Notes under the pieces: model-generated
Told to the model about the DNA's origin: nothing
Database searches by the model: none
What the model saw: only the letters and a program-made list of their open reading frames with translations
Assembly: GCF_000445445.1 (NCBI RefSeq)
Contig: NZ_ASXP01000001.1
Location: 914,501 to 978,500 of the forward strand
Direction: 5' to 3'
Source: Sporomusa ovata DSM 2662
Lineage (GTDB): Bacteria; Bacillota; Negativicutes; Sporomusales; Sporomusaceae
DNA: 64,000 nt
Translations under genes and position numbers: made by a program
Shown here: positions 9,430 through 17,398 of the stretch, piece after piece
Position numbering within the stretch: position 1 is the first letter of the stretch
How the letters are laid out: each line of letters opens with the position of its first letter

Positions 9430-10152
9430 ATGCGCCAAGGAGCTATGAAACCCTATTACCTGTTTAGCCCATGGACGCGAATTTTCCACTGGGTCATGGT
9501 AATATGTGTATTTATCCTGTTTGTTACCGGACTGTACATCGGTAACCCCTTTTTCCTGGGGACACAGGGGATGGAACCCACTTTTGCCGTTACGAATGGT
9601 ATGGCAATGGAGATGATACGATATATCCATTTTCTCGCTGCGTATATCCTTGTCATCTCCTTTATCCCGCGTATTTATGGTTTTATTATTAATCCGGGCG
9701 ACAGGCTGCTTCCTAAGCCCTGGACGAAACTGTATTGGACCGGGATGATAGATACTAAGCTGCACTATATGTTTTTGCGCAGCAAACACCGGCCCTATTT
9801 AAGGAATTCATTAGCCCGGTCAGGTTATTTGGCGGTGTACTTTATGTTTTTAATTGAAATCATAACCGGATTTGCCATGTATTACATGGTTGAACCTAAC
9901 CGCTTTTTGGCAAAGATCTTTGGCCCTTTTAATAACTGGCTGGTCAATGAATATGTGGTACATATGATTCATCATTTTGTCGCCTGGTTTATCATCCTGT
10001 TTGTCATTGTCCATGTTTATATGGCCATCAGGGCTGATTTTACGGAAAAAGGCGGCGAGGTATCTGCTATGTTTTCGGGTCTTAAATATATGGAAGAAGA
10101 GCCTGATGATGCAGGAGATCTGATAGATACCAGGAAATGCAAGGCAAAGTAG
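9430..10152 (+). CDS. hyaC: NiFe hydrogenase cytochrome b subunit
   Basis: 240-residue membrane protein of the HyaC/HupC cytochrome b family, which passes electrons from the small subunit to the quinone pool. It starts with WTRIFHW and has four hydrophobic segments, with likely haem-ligand histidines in FHW, IHFLAAY, MIHHF and VIVHVY. A longer open frame begins at 9358 inside the large-subunit gene, but the ATG at 9430 follows AAAAAGGAGG (9411-9420) and is preferred. It is the third gene of the hydrogenase operon, 19 bases after the large subunit. Confidence 0.93.
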   Translation: MRQGAMKPYYLFSPWTRIFHWVMVICVFILFVTGLYIGNPFFLGTQGMEPTFAVTNGMAMEMIRYIHFLAAYILVISFIPRIYGFIINPGDRLLPKPWTKLYWTGMIDTKLHYMFLRSKHRPYLRNSLARSGYLAVYFMFLIEIITGFAMYYMVEPNRFLAKIFGPFNNWLVNEYVVHMIHHFVAWFIILFVIVHVYMAIRADFTEKGGEVSAMFSGLKYMEEEPDDAGDLIDTRKCKAK

Positions 10153-10163
10153 GAGTTTTACCT

Positions 10164-10646
10164 ATGGAAAAAATCGTTGTTCTCGGTGTTGGTAATATCT
10201 TAATGCAAGATGAGGGGTTTGGTGTCCGGGTGGTTGAAGAAATCACCCGGCGCTATACGTTCCCGGAACATGTGCAAATTCTTGATGGCGGCACTCTCGG
10301 GATGGAGCTGCTACGCTTTATTGCCGGTGTCGATTACCTGCTGATTATTGATGCGGTAAACGGTGGCGGCATGCCTGGCGAGTTTTATCAATTTGCCAAT
10401 GAAGAAGTTAAGGTCTATTTTAAACAAAAGGTATCTATGCACGAGTTAGGGGTTCAGGATGTGCTGACAGCACTTGAACTCTTAGGAGAGCCGGTAAAAG
10501 AGATAGTCGTTTTGGGCGTTCAGCCTGCCGTGATTGATATTGGTCTTGAACTGAGTCAGGTTGTGCAACCGGCTATTGATCAGGCTGTATTACGAACGAT
10601 TACTGTTTTGGATTCCTGGGGTATAAACTGTCTTCCGCACACATAG
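10164..10646 (+). CDS. hyaD: Hydrogenase maturation protease (HyaD/HupD family)
   Basis: 160-residue endopeptidase that trims the C-terminal extension of the large subunit after Ni insertion. It shows the family's GVGNILMQDEGFGV start (the Asp/Glu in this loop helps read the metal), ILDGGTLG near residue 40 with a conserved Gly, the IIDAV segment and the HELGVQD motif with a metal-binding His. The ATG at 10164 has a TAGGAG site that overlaps the end of the cytochrome b gene, implying translational coupling. An in-frame start at 10137 inside the previous gene is less likely. Confidence 0.93.
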   Translation: MEKIVVLGVGNILMQDEGFGVRVVEEITRRYTFPEHVQILDGGTLGMELLRFIAGVDYLLIIDAVNGGGMPGEFYQFANEEVKVYFKQKVSMHELGVQDVLTALELLGEPVKEIVVLGVQPAVIDIGLELSQVVQPAIDQAVLRTITVLDSWGINCLPHT

Positions 10647-10673
10647 TAATTTACAAATGCGGGAGGTGGGGCT

Positions 10674-10988
10674 TTGAACTACCGTGTTCTGTATGTTATT
10701 CTTACTCTGAGCGAAGAACCAGAGGTATTTCCCGCCGAGGATTACCGGTATAACCAGGAAAATAGCTGTCATGAGTTATTAATAACAGTTTTTGACCAGA
10801 AGCTTTGGGTAGATACCCGGGCAGTGAAGTTAAAAAAGGTATCAGGAGCCACTTTTTGCTGGCAGGAGTATGAGCAGGGACAATACATAGAACTTAATCA
10901 GTCAGATACTGTTTGTCCCGAATGCGGTTGGTGGCGGTGCCATGTCTGTGGTTCTTGCCGATGCAATAAACCGCTAAAACAGGATTAA
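10674..10988 (+). CDS. Cys-rich small protein of the hydrogenase operon, unknown function
   Basis: 104 residues starting at a TTG behind a strong GGGAGGTGG site, 27 bases after the maturation protease. The first two thirds are acidic and mixed. The C-terminus holds a dense Cys cluster, CPECGWWRCHVCGSCRC, that looks suited to zinc or FeS binding. I do not recognise a family. Its place as the last gene of the operon suggests a hydrogenase-related accessory role, but that is inference from position only. Confidence 0.7.
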   Translation: MNYRVLYVILTLSEEPEVFPAEDYRYNQENSCHELLITVFDQKLWVDTRAVKLKKVSGATFCWQEYEQGQYIELNQSDTVCPECGWWRCHVCGSCRCNKPLKQD

Positions 10989-11082
10989 TTACAAAACAAT
11001 GTACAAAGCTTGCAGGAAAAATGCTAATTTATGCGTATATTATATAAGGGATTTTACTTAATTCTTTCTTGAGGAGTGGTCG

Positions 11083-11439
11083 ATTATATTACGCGGTATT
11101 CGTGGTGCAACAACTGTTACAACTAATAATCGTGAAGAAATATTTGAATGTGTAGCCGAACTGCTTGCGGCAATCTCACGGGAAAACTTGCTGAATACCG
11201 AAGATATTGGGGCCGTAATCTTTAGCTCAACTCCTGACTTAAACGCTGCCTTTCCGGCAGCCGGGGCACGAAAGTTTGGTTGGACGCAAGTACCACTATT
11301 CGGGACGCAAGAAATCGAGTGCCCTGATGCGCCGGCACTTTGTGTTCGTGTACTGATTTTGTGGAATACTGATTTGAGGCAGCGAGACATTAAGAATGTC
11401 TACCTACATGGCGCTGCCAGTTTACGTCAAGACAGTTAG
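11083..11439 (+). CDS. aroH: Chorismate mutase, AroH type, with a non-standard start codon
   Basis: 118 codons encode a protein with the AroH-class pattern: RGIRGATTV at the start, SSTPDLNAAFPA in the middle and VYLHGAASLR near the end. AroH converts chorismate to prephenate for Phe/Tyr synthesis, acts as a trimer in the cytoplasm, and is typically about 117-127 residues. No ATG, GTG or TTG lies in frame ahead of the conserved start. The frame reads GAG GAG TGG TCG ATT ATA TTA CGC, and the GAGGAG (11071-11076) sits 6 bases before ATT, so ATT (11083) or ATA (11086) is the probable initiation codon. A standard-start search would begin at the ATG at 11188 and lose a third of the enzyme. Confidence 0.85.
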   Translation: MILRGIRGATTVTTNNREEIFECVAELLAAISRENLLNTEDIGAVIFSSTPDLNAAFPAAGARKFGWTQVPLFGTQEIECPDAPALCVRVLILWNTDLRQRDIKNVYLHGAASLRQDS

Positions 11440-11462
11440 CGATAACGATGGACTTATCGTTT

Positions 11463-11514
11463 TAGCATAAAACCTGCTTTGTAATTTGCAAAGCAGGTTT
11501 TATGCTAACTTTTT
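11463..11514 (+). terminator. Strong terminator after aroH
   Basis: A perfect 19-bp stem, TAGCATAAAACCTGCTTTG (11463-11481) with its complement at 11489-11507, a 7-base loop and then a T run. The symmetric stem could also act on the other strand. Confidence 0.85.
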
Positions 11515-11581
11515 ATCGTGTGTATTTGCAATCATACGCCTGCAGTGCAATAATATAGTGGTAACAAGGAGGCTTGCATAG

Positions 11582-12568
11582 TTGATGGATATAATTAATA
11601 AATTGATATCTATTGTTGTGCCCGTATATAACGAACAGGAAAATATTGATAATTTCTATAGTGAAGTTGTTAAACATATGGAACAACTGGCCTATTGTTT
11701 TGAAATTATTTTTGTCGATGATGGCTCAAGTGATGCCACACCGCTTATTTTGGAGCGGTTAGCTACTGGCGATAAGCGGGTACGGGCGCTTATTATGGCG
11801 CGTAACTTTGGTCATCAGGTGGCTTTAACCTGTGGCCTGGATCATGCCCAGGGAGATGCGATAATTACTATGGATGGTGATATGCAACATCCGCCGGAAA
11901 TGGTACCGTTGTTAATTAGTAAATGGGAGGAAGGCTTTCAGGTTGTCCAAACAGTCAGGATAAATACCGAAGGCGTATCCTGGTTTAAAAATTTTACCTC
12001 AGGTATGTTTTATAAGTTGATGAATGCCTTATCGAATGTCCAGGTTGCCGAGGGTGGTTCTGATTTTAGATTATTAGACAAGCAGGTTGTAGACAGTTTT
12101 CGACGTTTTCGGGAACGAGCCAGATTTATCCGTGGTATGATTAGTGCAATTGGCTACCGGCAAACGAACATTGAGTTTATTGCTCCCAAACGGTTTGCCG
12201 GTCAATCTAAGTTTTCTTTAAAAAAAATGCTGCATTTTGCCCTTGATGGGATTACTGCTTATTCTAAAACACCACTTCGTTTTGCATTTTACATCGGGAT
12301 ACTGTTGGGATCTGTAAGCATTGGCTTAACCCTGCATGTTCTCTACATTAAAATTTTTACCGCCGAAGCAGTTCCTGGCTGGGCGACAATTACTGCCAGT
12401 ATTTTGCTCTTAGGCGGCTTGCAATTGGCGGGAATTGGTATTATTGGAGAGTATGTTGGACGGATATTTGAAGAAGTAAAGCAGCGTCCTCTTTACTGGT
12501 TGCGGGCTGAGCTCGGCACGCAAGTGGCAAAAGATAAACAGGCGACATTTGGCGAAAAAGGAACTTGA
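11582..12568 (+). CDS. Family 2 glycosyltransferase (DPM1/ArnC-like) with C-terminal membrane anchor
   Basis: 328 residues. The N-terminal GT-A domain opens with SIVVPVYNEQENI and contains FVDDGSSDAT (nucleotide-sugar binding) and MDGDMQHPP (metal-binding Asp residues). Two hydrophobic helices at roughly residues 232-255 and 265-290 place the enzyme in the inner membrane. Such proteins transfer sugars or sugar phosphates to polyprenyl phosphate or envelope glycans; the acceptor cannot be read here. AAGGAGG (11566-11572) favours the TTG at 11582, with the adjacent ATG at 11585 as the alternative. It stands alone between two regulatory elements. Confidence 0.85.
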   Translation: MMDIINKLISIVVPVYNEQENIDNFYSEVVKHMEQLAYCFEIIFVDDGSSDATPLILERLATGDKRVRALIMARNFGHQVALTCGLDHAQGDAIITMDGDMQHPPEMVPLLISKWEEGFQVVQTVRINTEGVSWFKNFTSGMFYKLMNALSNVQVAEGGSDFRLLDKQVVDSFRRFRERARFIRGMISAIGYRQTNIEFIAPKRFAGQSKFSLKKMLHFALDGITAYSKTPLRFAFYIGILLGSVSIGLTLHVLYIKIFTAEAVPGWATITASILLLGGLQLAGIGIIGEYVGRIFEEVKQRPLYWLRAELGTQVAKDKQATFGEKGT

Positions 12569-12611
12569 CCTAATAAATGTAAAAAAAAACACGATTTTTG
12601 GGAAGGAATTT

Positions 12612-12776
12612 CTAAATCTAAGCCGAATAATAGTTTTAGAGCATTATAGAAAGCCGAATCCAGCTCTGGTACGGGGGAACCAATTAAGGGGGTGAAACTT
12701 GATAAGTGTCAGCTTTTCAAGTAGGGTGCCTGCAACCCTAACCCGTCAGCTAACCTCGGAGGCAAGTGAGAGGAGA
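12612..12776 (+). promoter_or_regulatory. c-di-AMP riboswitch (ydaO-yuaA class)
   Basis: The leader contains the conserved blocks of the ydaO motif in order: AAGCCGAATCCAGCTCTGG, TACGGGGGAACCAAT, GGGGGTGAA, and AACCCGTCAGCTAACCTCGG followed by GGCAAGTGAGAGG. This class senses cyclic di-AMP and usually switches off cell-wall hydrolase or osmotic genes. The downstream gene is an NlpC/P60 hydrolase, one of the commonest partners. Boundaries are approximate. Confidence 0.92.
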
Positions 12777-12783
12777 AACCTAT

Positions 12784-13452
12784 TTGCAAAAGTTTTTCAG
12801 GTTTATTGTCGCTTTATGCCTCTTTTTAGGGACAGCTACTTTTGCTCACGCTGCGGGTACATATGAGGTTGGCGACCAGGGAGATGATGTTGCCGCTATT
12901 CAAGCTCAGCTTAATAATCTGGGGTTTAATGCCGGTGCAGCAGACGGCGATTTTGGAAACTTAACGCTTAATGCCGTTAAATCTTTCCAAAAAGAGCGTG
13001 GTCTTGAATCAGATGGTGTGATTGGAGCGCAAACCTATCGTGCTCTGATGGGACGCGATATTCCAGCCAGTCGTGATTCCGCTACTGCTTCGGTAAGGCG
13101 TATCATTCAGACTTCCATGCGTTACAGAGGTGTACCGTATGTATTTGGTGGGACAAGCCCTGATGGTTTTGACTGCTCTGGTTTCACTCGCTATGTTTTT
13201 GCTCAGAGCGGCGTCTATTTGCCACGAATGGCTGATGAACAATTTGAAGTTGGGCGGCATGTATCTTATGGTCGTCTTCAGCCTGGGGACTTGGTGTTTT
13301 TTAGCACTTACACTTCAGGAGCATCTCATGTCGGCATCTATATTGGTGATAGTAGATTTATCAGTGCTACGTCTAGTAGTGGTGTAAGAATTGACAGTCT
13401 AGATAGTGGTTACTGGGGTTCGTGCTACATCGGTGCTCGCCGGGTGATGTAA
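12784..13452 (+). CDS. Secreted NlpC/P60 peptidoglycan hydrolase with peptidoglycan-binding domain
   Basis: 222 residues. A signal peptide (hydrophobic core with cleavage near AHAAG) is followed by a PG_binding_1 domain (about residues 28-90: DQGDDVAAIQAQL and DGVIGAQT). A C-terminal NlpC/P60 domain has the catalytic Cys in DGFDCSGF, the His in SHVGIYI and a further polar residue downstream. It cleaves stem-peptide bonds in the wall. The TTG at 12784 follows AGAGGAGAAA at good spacing; an in-frame GTG at 12766 lies inside the riboswitch tail and is less likely. The upstream c-di-AMP riboswitch ties expression to wall and turgor status. Confidence 0.93.
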   Translation: MQKFFRFIVALCLFLGTATFAHAAGTYEVGDQGDDVAAIQAQLNNLGFNAGAADGDFGNLTLNAVKSFQKERGLESDGVIGAQTYRALMGRDIPASRDSATASVRRIIQTSMRYRGVPYVFGGTSPDGFDCSGFTRYVFAQSGVYLPRMADEQFEVGRHVSYGRLQPGDLVFFSTYTSGASHVGIYIGDSRFISATSSSGVRIDSLDSGYWGSCYIGARRVM

Positions 13453-13459
13453 AGTAAGA

Positions 13460-13488
13460 AAGGAAGGCATGACAGCCTTCCTTTTTTA
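13460..13488 (+). terminator. Terminator after the NlpC/P60 gene
   Basis: A 9-bp perfect stem AAGGAAGGC / GCCTTCCTT (13460-13468 and 13475-13483), 6-base loop, T run. Confidence 0.85.
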
Positions 13489-13571
13489 TTGCGCCGGGGT
13501 ACTTGTATTTAACGATAGGAACTGAGACAATATAAGTGTAAAGTCAAGCATTATTATATGGAGATATTATT

Positions 13572-15302
13572 ATGTTTAGTTTTTATTGGCGAAAGTTCAT
13601 AGTACCCTATTGGTTATTAGCTTTAACAGCGGTACTGTGTTTTATTGTTGCAAGTTTAGCGGGCTTGGCGGCGCCGCTGGTAGTTAAGCTGCTGATTGAC
13701 GATGCGCTGACCAGTGGCAATATTGCGTTTTTGCATCTGATTACTGCGGGTATCATAATTCTATACTTCATTCGTGGATTATTTTCTTATTTTTATGGAT
13801 GCAGTATGGCCAAAGCCGGCAATAAGATGCTGGCTAAACTGCGGCAGGATATGTTCAGTAAGTTGCAGTCACTAGATTATGCCTATTTCATGAAAACTCC
13901 GTCAGGTGAGCTTATTTCGCTATTTACCAATGATCTATTGTTTATTCAGCAGGCCGTTACGGTAGGTATTCCTGATGCTATTGTTGAGTCACTCAATCTA
14001 CTGGCTATCATGGCAATTATGATTTATTTTGATTGGGAGCTGGCGATGGTGACTTTTGCAACTTTGCCATTTATTATCATTGCCATCAGTTTTTTTAATA
14101 ATAAAGTTGGCCGGTTAGGAGTGCTTGTTGAACATACGCTGGCGAAAGTCACAGCCATTATTCAACAATCGCTCATATCGATCATCGTCGTGCAAAGTTA
14201 TGTCAGGGAAGGTTATGAATACAAAAAATTCAGTGAAAAGATTCAGCAAGCAGCAAACGAATTGCTAAAAGCTCAGCGATTAAGTGCAATTTTGGTATCA
14301 TTGGTAGAATTTCTTGCCGCTATCGGTTTAACTATTATTGTCTGGTATGGTGGACGGGAAGTTATTCAGGGTGATCTGAGTATTGGCGGGATGTTTGCTT
14401 TTCTGGTGTATATTATCAATATACCTATGCCTGTACGTAAAATCAGTCAGGCTTTGACTTATCTGAAGCTTGGTGCAGTAGCCTGGGGGCGTATTAACAG
14501 CTTGCTTAACGAACATACTTCGTCGGTGGTTGATGGTTATTTACAAATTCCTACAGCGGAGGGATTAGTCGAGTTTAAGGATGTTTCATTTGCTTACCAG
14601 GCTGGCAAGCCGGTACTGGAAGATATTAATATTCATGCAAAGCCAGGAGAGGTTATTGCTATTGTTGGTCCCAGCGGGGCAGGTAAATCATCATTTGCTA
14701 ATTTACTCTTACGCTTTTACGATCCAGACAAAGGGGCTGTTTATTTAGACGGAATAAATATTAAAAAACTAAAAATTGGTGATCTGCGGCGGCAGATTGG
14801 CTTTATTCAGCAGGAACCGGTTCTATTTAACACCACTATTCTGGAAAACCTTCGTTATGGCAGGCCGAATGCAACTATAAGCCAGATTGAGCAAGCCGTT
14901 AGATTATCCAATGCTTACGATTTTATTATGTCCTTACCACTAGGCTATGATACGATAGTAGGAGAATTGGGCGGAAATCTGTCTGGTGGTCAGCGACAGC
15001 GGATTGCTATTGCCAGAGCGATCATTATGGAACCTGCCATATTGCTTTTTGACGAACCGACTGCAGCCCTTGATGCTCATACCGAAAAACAGGTTATGTC
15101 AGCCATTCGGCAAGCCAGCACGGGACGGACAGTCTTTATTATTACCCACCGTATGTCGACAATTATGGCTTCAGACAGGGTAGTGTATTTGACAGGTGGC
15201 AGGGTAGCGGAAACGGGTACTCATCAGGAGCTTATTGACAAGGGGGGCTTATATGCCCGGGCAGTTCGGCTTGATGAACTTGAACTGCATATAAACCCGT
15301 AA
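13572..15302 (+). CDS. ABC exporter, fused membrane and ATPase domains (MsbA-like)
   Basis: 576-residue half-transporter. Residues about 1-310 form a six-helix exporter membrane domain. The nucleotide-binding domain has Walker A GPSGAGKSS near residue 369, the Q-loop FIQQEP, the signature LSGGQRQR near residue 470, Walker B AILLFDEPT, the D-loop ALDA and the switch His in ITHRMS. It would work as a homodimer in the inner membrane, exporting a lipid, peptide or drug; the substrate is not evident. It stands alone after a terminator and is followed 30 bases later by the HD protein. Confidence 0.9.
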   Translation: MFSFYWRKFIVPYWLLALTAVLCFIVASLAGLAAPLVVKLLIDDALTSGNIAFLHLITAGIIILYFIRGLFSYFYGCSMAKAGNKMLAKLRQDMFSKLQSLDYAYFMKTPSGELISLFTNDLLFIQQAVTVGIPDAIVESLNLLAIMAIMIYFDWELAMVTFATLPFIIIAISFFNNKVGRLGVLVEHTLAKVTAIIQQSLISIIVVQSYVREGYEYKKFSEKIQQAANELLKAQRLSAILVSLVEFLAAIGLTIIVWYGGREVIQGDLSIGGMFAFLVYIINIPMPVRKISQALTYLKLGAVAWGRINSLLNEHTSSVVDGYLQIPTAEGLVEFKDVSFAYQAGKPVLEDINIHAKPGEVIAIVGPSGAGKSSFANLLLRFYDPDKGAVYLDGINIKKLKIGDLRRQIGFIQQEPVLFNTTILENLRYGRPNATISQIEQAVRLSNAYDFIMSLPLGYDTIVGELGGNLSGGQRQRIAIARAIIMEPAILLFDEPTAALDAHTEKQVMSAIRQASTGRTVFIITHRMSTIMASDRVVYLTGGRVAETGTHQELIDKGGLYARAVRLDELELHINP

Positions 15303-15332
15303 ATTATATGACATAAAACCAGGAGGCTTACG

Positions 15333-15902
15333 ATGGACTATAGTAGATCAGGTGCTTGGATACTATTACGTAAATATGTTCAAAGCGAAGTGCTTTTAAA
15401 ACACTGCCTGGCAGTTGAGATTGCCATGCGCGCCTATGCCGCAAAATTTGGACAAGATGTTGAATATTGGGGGGCCGTAGGCTTGCTTCATGATGTTGAT
15501 TTTGAGAAATATCCTGAAGATCATCCAAACCATGGTCGAGAAATTCTTATTGCCGCTGGCTATGACAGTCAGTTTGCTACCGATGTGGAGGCTCATGCTC
15601 GTGATTGGCAGCCAGAGCGCACACTGTTGCAAAAAACATTAGTAGCAGTGGATGAACTGACTGGGTTTATTATTGCCTGTGCTCTGGTGCGTCCTGATAA
15701 GAGTTTGGACAATTTAGAAGTAAAATCAGTTATGAAAAAATTCAAAGATAAAGCCTTTGCTCGTGCTGTCAATCGTGAAACACTGACAACAAGTGCTGAA
15801 GCTATGAATATTGACTTTAAAGAACATGTTGCTTTTGTTACCAAGGCACTGGCTCAGGCTGTGAAAATGCCTGAATACCAGGAATTGCCGTTGATCGGAT
15901 AA
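15333..15902 (+). CDS. HD-domain phosphohydrolase, unknown substrate
   Basis: 189 residues, cytoplasmic. The HD metal-binding pattern is present: KHCLAVE near residue 22, LLHDVDFEKYPEDHPNH near residues 53-69, and HARDW further on. Proteins of this HDIG-like group in Firmicutes are mostly uncharacterised. AGGAGG lies 6 bases ahead of the ATG, and the short gap behind the ABC exporter suggests co-transcription. No partner domain is present. Confidence 0.75.
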   Translation: MDYSRSGAWILLRKYVQSEVLLKHCLAVEIAMRAYAAKFGQDVEYWGAVGLLHDVDFEKYPEDHPNHGREILIAAGYDSQFATDVEAHARDWQPERTLLQKTLVAVDELTGFIIACALVRPDKSLDNLEVKSVMKKFKDKAFARAVNRETLTTSAEAMNIDFKEHVAFVTKALAQAVKMPEYQELPLIG

Positions 15903-15970
15903 CGAATACCAAACATAAACCCGATAAAAGGTGCATATAGATTAACGAGATAGCTAAGAGGAGAGAGAGC

Positions 15971-16564
15971 ATGGCAAAAAATGCCCTTAATAGGCTTACT
16001 GTTAATCTGCATGACATCGATATCCAGAACAAATTATATGAACATTTGATACTACTCTTAAAACGTCAGGAAGGGATCGGTTTGCGACCACTTGTGGCAC
16101 TTTGTATTGGCTCTGATCGTTATACAGGCGATGCTTTAGGGCCGTTAGTTGGTACCCACCTTGAGGGAAAAAACGAATGTAATGTGTATGGCACACTAGA
16201 ACAGCCTGTTCATGCAGGTAACTTTGTGGAGATGTTAAATCGAATAACTCACCATCATCATCATCCACTCATCATCGCCATTGACGCTTGCCTTGGCAAA
16301 AGTCATCAAGTCGGTAATATTGAAATCTGGCAGGGGGGGTTGGCCGCAGGGATTGCAGTAGGCAACAGACTGCCTACTATCGGTGATATCTCAGTTATCG
16401 GTGTTGTCAATGCCCAAAGTCAGATTGGCTATCTGGATCTGCAAAGCACGTCTTTAGCTAAAGTAATGAAACTCAGTAAAGTCATCGGTGAAGCCATTAG
16501 TGAGGCCATTCATACGGTAGTTGCTAAGAACATACCCGTTTGTACGCAATCAGTTGCTAAATAA
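15971..16564 (+). CDS. yyaC: YyaC-like sporulation protein (HybD/GPR protease-like fold)
   Basis: 197 residues with the YyaC/DUF1256 pattern LVALCIGSDRYTGDALGPLVGTHL and an IIAIDACLGK segment. The family is related in fold to hydrogenase maturation proteases and the germination protease GPR, and occurs in spore formers; its substrate is unknown. A run of five histidines (HHHHH) near residue 95 is unusual and may bind metal or be a local expansion. AGAGGAGAG precedes the ATG and a strong terminator follows. The gene sits just ahead of sigK, in keeping with a sporulation neighbourhood. Confidence 0.82.
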   Translation: MAKNALNRLTVNLHDIDIQNKLYEHLILLLKRQEGIGLRPLVALCIGSDRYTGDALGPLVGTHLEGKNECNVYGTLEQPVHAGNFVEMLNRITHHHHHPLIIAIDACLGKSHQVGNIEIWQGGLAAGIAVGNRLPTIGDISVIGVVNAQSQIGYLDLQSTSLAKVMKLSKVIGEAISEAIHTVVAKNIPVCTQSVAK

Positions 16565-16574
16565 GGTGAAGAAA

Positions 16575-16613
16575 AAAGAACGAGATTGCCTAAAAAGCAA
16601 TCTCGTTCTTTCG
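16575..16613 (+). terminator. Terminator after yyaC
   Basis: A 15-bp perfect stem AAAGAACGAGATTGC (16575-16589) with its complement at 16597-16611. It may also serve the convergent minus-strand small gene. Confidence 0.85.
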
Positions 16614-16618
16614 TTCTG

Positions 16619-16711
16619 CTAATCTTCCGGAAACAATCTGTCCCATAGTATGTATAGTGCTACCAATGTGCTGGCAAAGAATATGCCAATATCGGCAATA
16701 TAACGCTCCAT
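16619..16711 (-). CDS. Single-span small membrane protein
   Basis: A 30-residue minus-strand frame (starting MERYIADIG) with one hydrophobic segment (IFFASTLVALYILW) and a charged tail. The ATG at 16711 lies about 10 bases after AAGGGGGT; an in-frame ATG three codons earlier (16720) overlaps that site. It resembles YvrJ-type tiny membrane proteins common in clostridia, though that is impression only. It lies convergent to yyaC and divergent from sigK. Confidence 0.5.
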   Translation of the reverse strand: MERYIADIGIFFASTLVALYILWDRLFPED

Positions 16712-16814
16712 GCAAGCCATACCCCCTTGAATAGCAACCATTTCTTATTTGGATTATAGGCTACTTACGGCCTTTGTGCAAGGTATGAGTAATAAATATT
16801 TTTTGTTGCCAGGC

Positions 16815-16841
16815 ACATTCACCTTGTCCGTCCCATAAGCT
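16815..16841 (+). promoter_or_regulatory. Sigma-K-like promoter ahead of sigK
   Basis: AC (16815-16816), 17 bases, then CATAAGCT (16834-16841) matches the mother-cell sigma-K pattern AC-N16/17-CATANNNT. Transcription would start near 16847, about 28 bases ahead of the sigK ATG. This fits the autoregulation known for sigK in other spore formers. Confidence 0.45.
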
Positions 16842-16874
16842 TTATCGACAGACTTTTCGGGGGTGAATGACTGA

Positions 16875-17231
16875 ATGGCTATTACGTTTTTAACGGTATT
16901 AGCAACATCGATAATCAAAGGCATCACCCTGCTTGCTTCCTACATAGCCAATAATACATTTCCTTTACCGTTGTCAGAGAAAGACGAACGTGTCTATTTG
17001 CAACGGCTAAAAGGCGGGGATGAAGGCGCCCGTAGTGTATTAATTGAACGTAACCTGAGACTGGTAGCCCATATTGTTAAAAAATTTGATAATACAGGTG
17101 AAGACGTTGATGATCTAATCTCCATCGGCACCATTGGCCTTATTAAAGCGATTAATACCTTTGATCCAGCTAAAAAAATTAGACTGGCCACTTATGCTGC
17201 CCGTTGCATTGAGAATGCTATATTAACATAG
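16875..17231 (+). CDS. sigK: RNA polymerase sigma-K factor, 5' part (interrupted)
   Basis: The N-terminal part of the late mother-cell sporulation sigma factor. Residues 1-22 form a hydrophobic pro-sequence like the one cleaved during pro-sigma-K activation. Region 2 follows: LIERNLRLVAHIVKKF, TGEDVDDLISIGTIGLIKAI and LATYAARCIEN. Homology stops at codon 114 (AAT, 17214-17216). The last few codons to the TAG at 17229-17231 come from the inserted element. Joining 17217 to 42452 continues the frame as CIEN-EILMH, exactly as in Bacillus sigma-K, giving a 237-residue protein. The ATG lies about 10 bases after CGGGGGTG. Confidence 0.93.
   Translation: MAITFLTVLATSIIKGITLLASYIANNTFPLPLSEKDERVYLQRLKGGDEGARSVLIERNLRLVAHIVKKFDNTGEDVDDLISIGTIGLIKAINTFDPAKKIRLATYAARCIENAILT
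17214..17217 (+). other. Left attachment core of the sigK intervening element
   Basis: AATG at 17214-17217, within sigK codons GAG AAT GCT, is the sequence shared with the right junction at 42448-42451. Crossover within this core restores sigK. The flanking bases differ on the two sides, as expected for a large serine recombinase with a short core. Confidence 0.75.
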
Positions 17232-17398
17232 TGGCTAAATGTGGCATAAATAATACTAACCAGATTGTTTTTCATGAAAAATGGCACCCGTTTATACGCT
17301 TTGGTAACCATATGTATATAATGACCTGCCATTGTAACGGAGGCGTTACCTATGCGCCATTATACATTCATAGCTTCCAATTACTGTAGCCACGCAAA

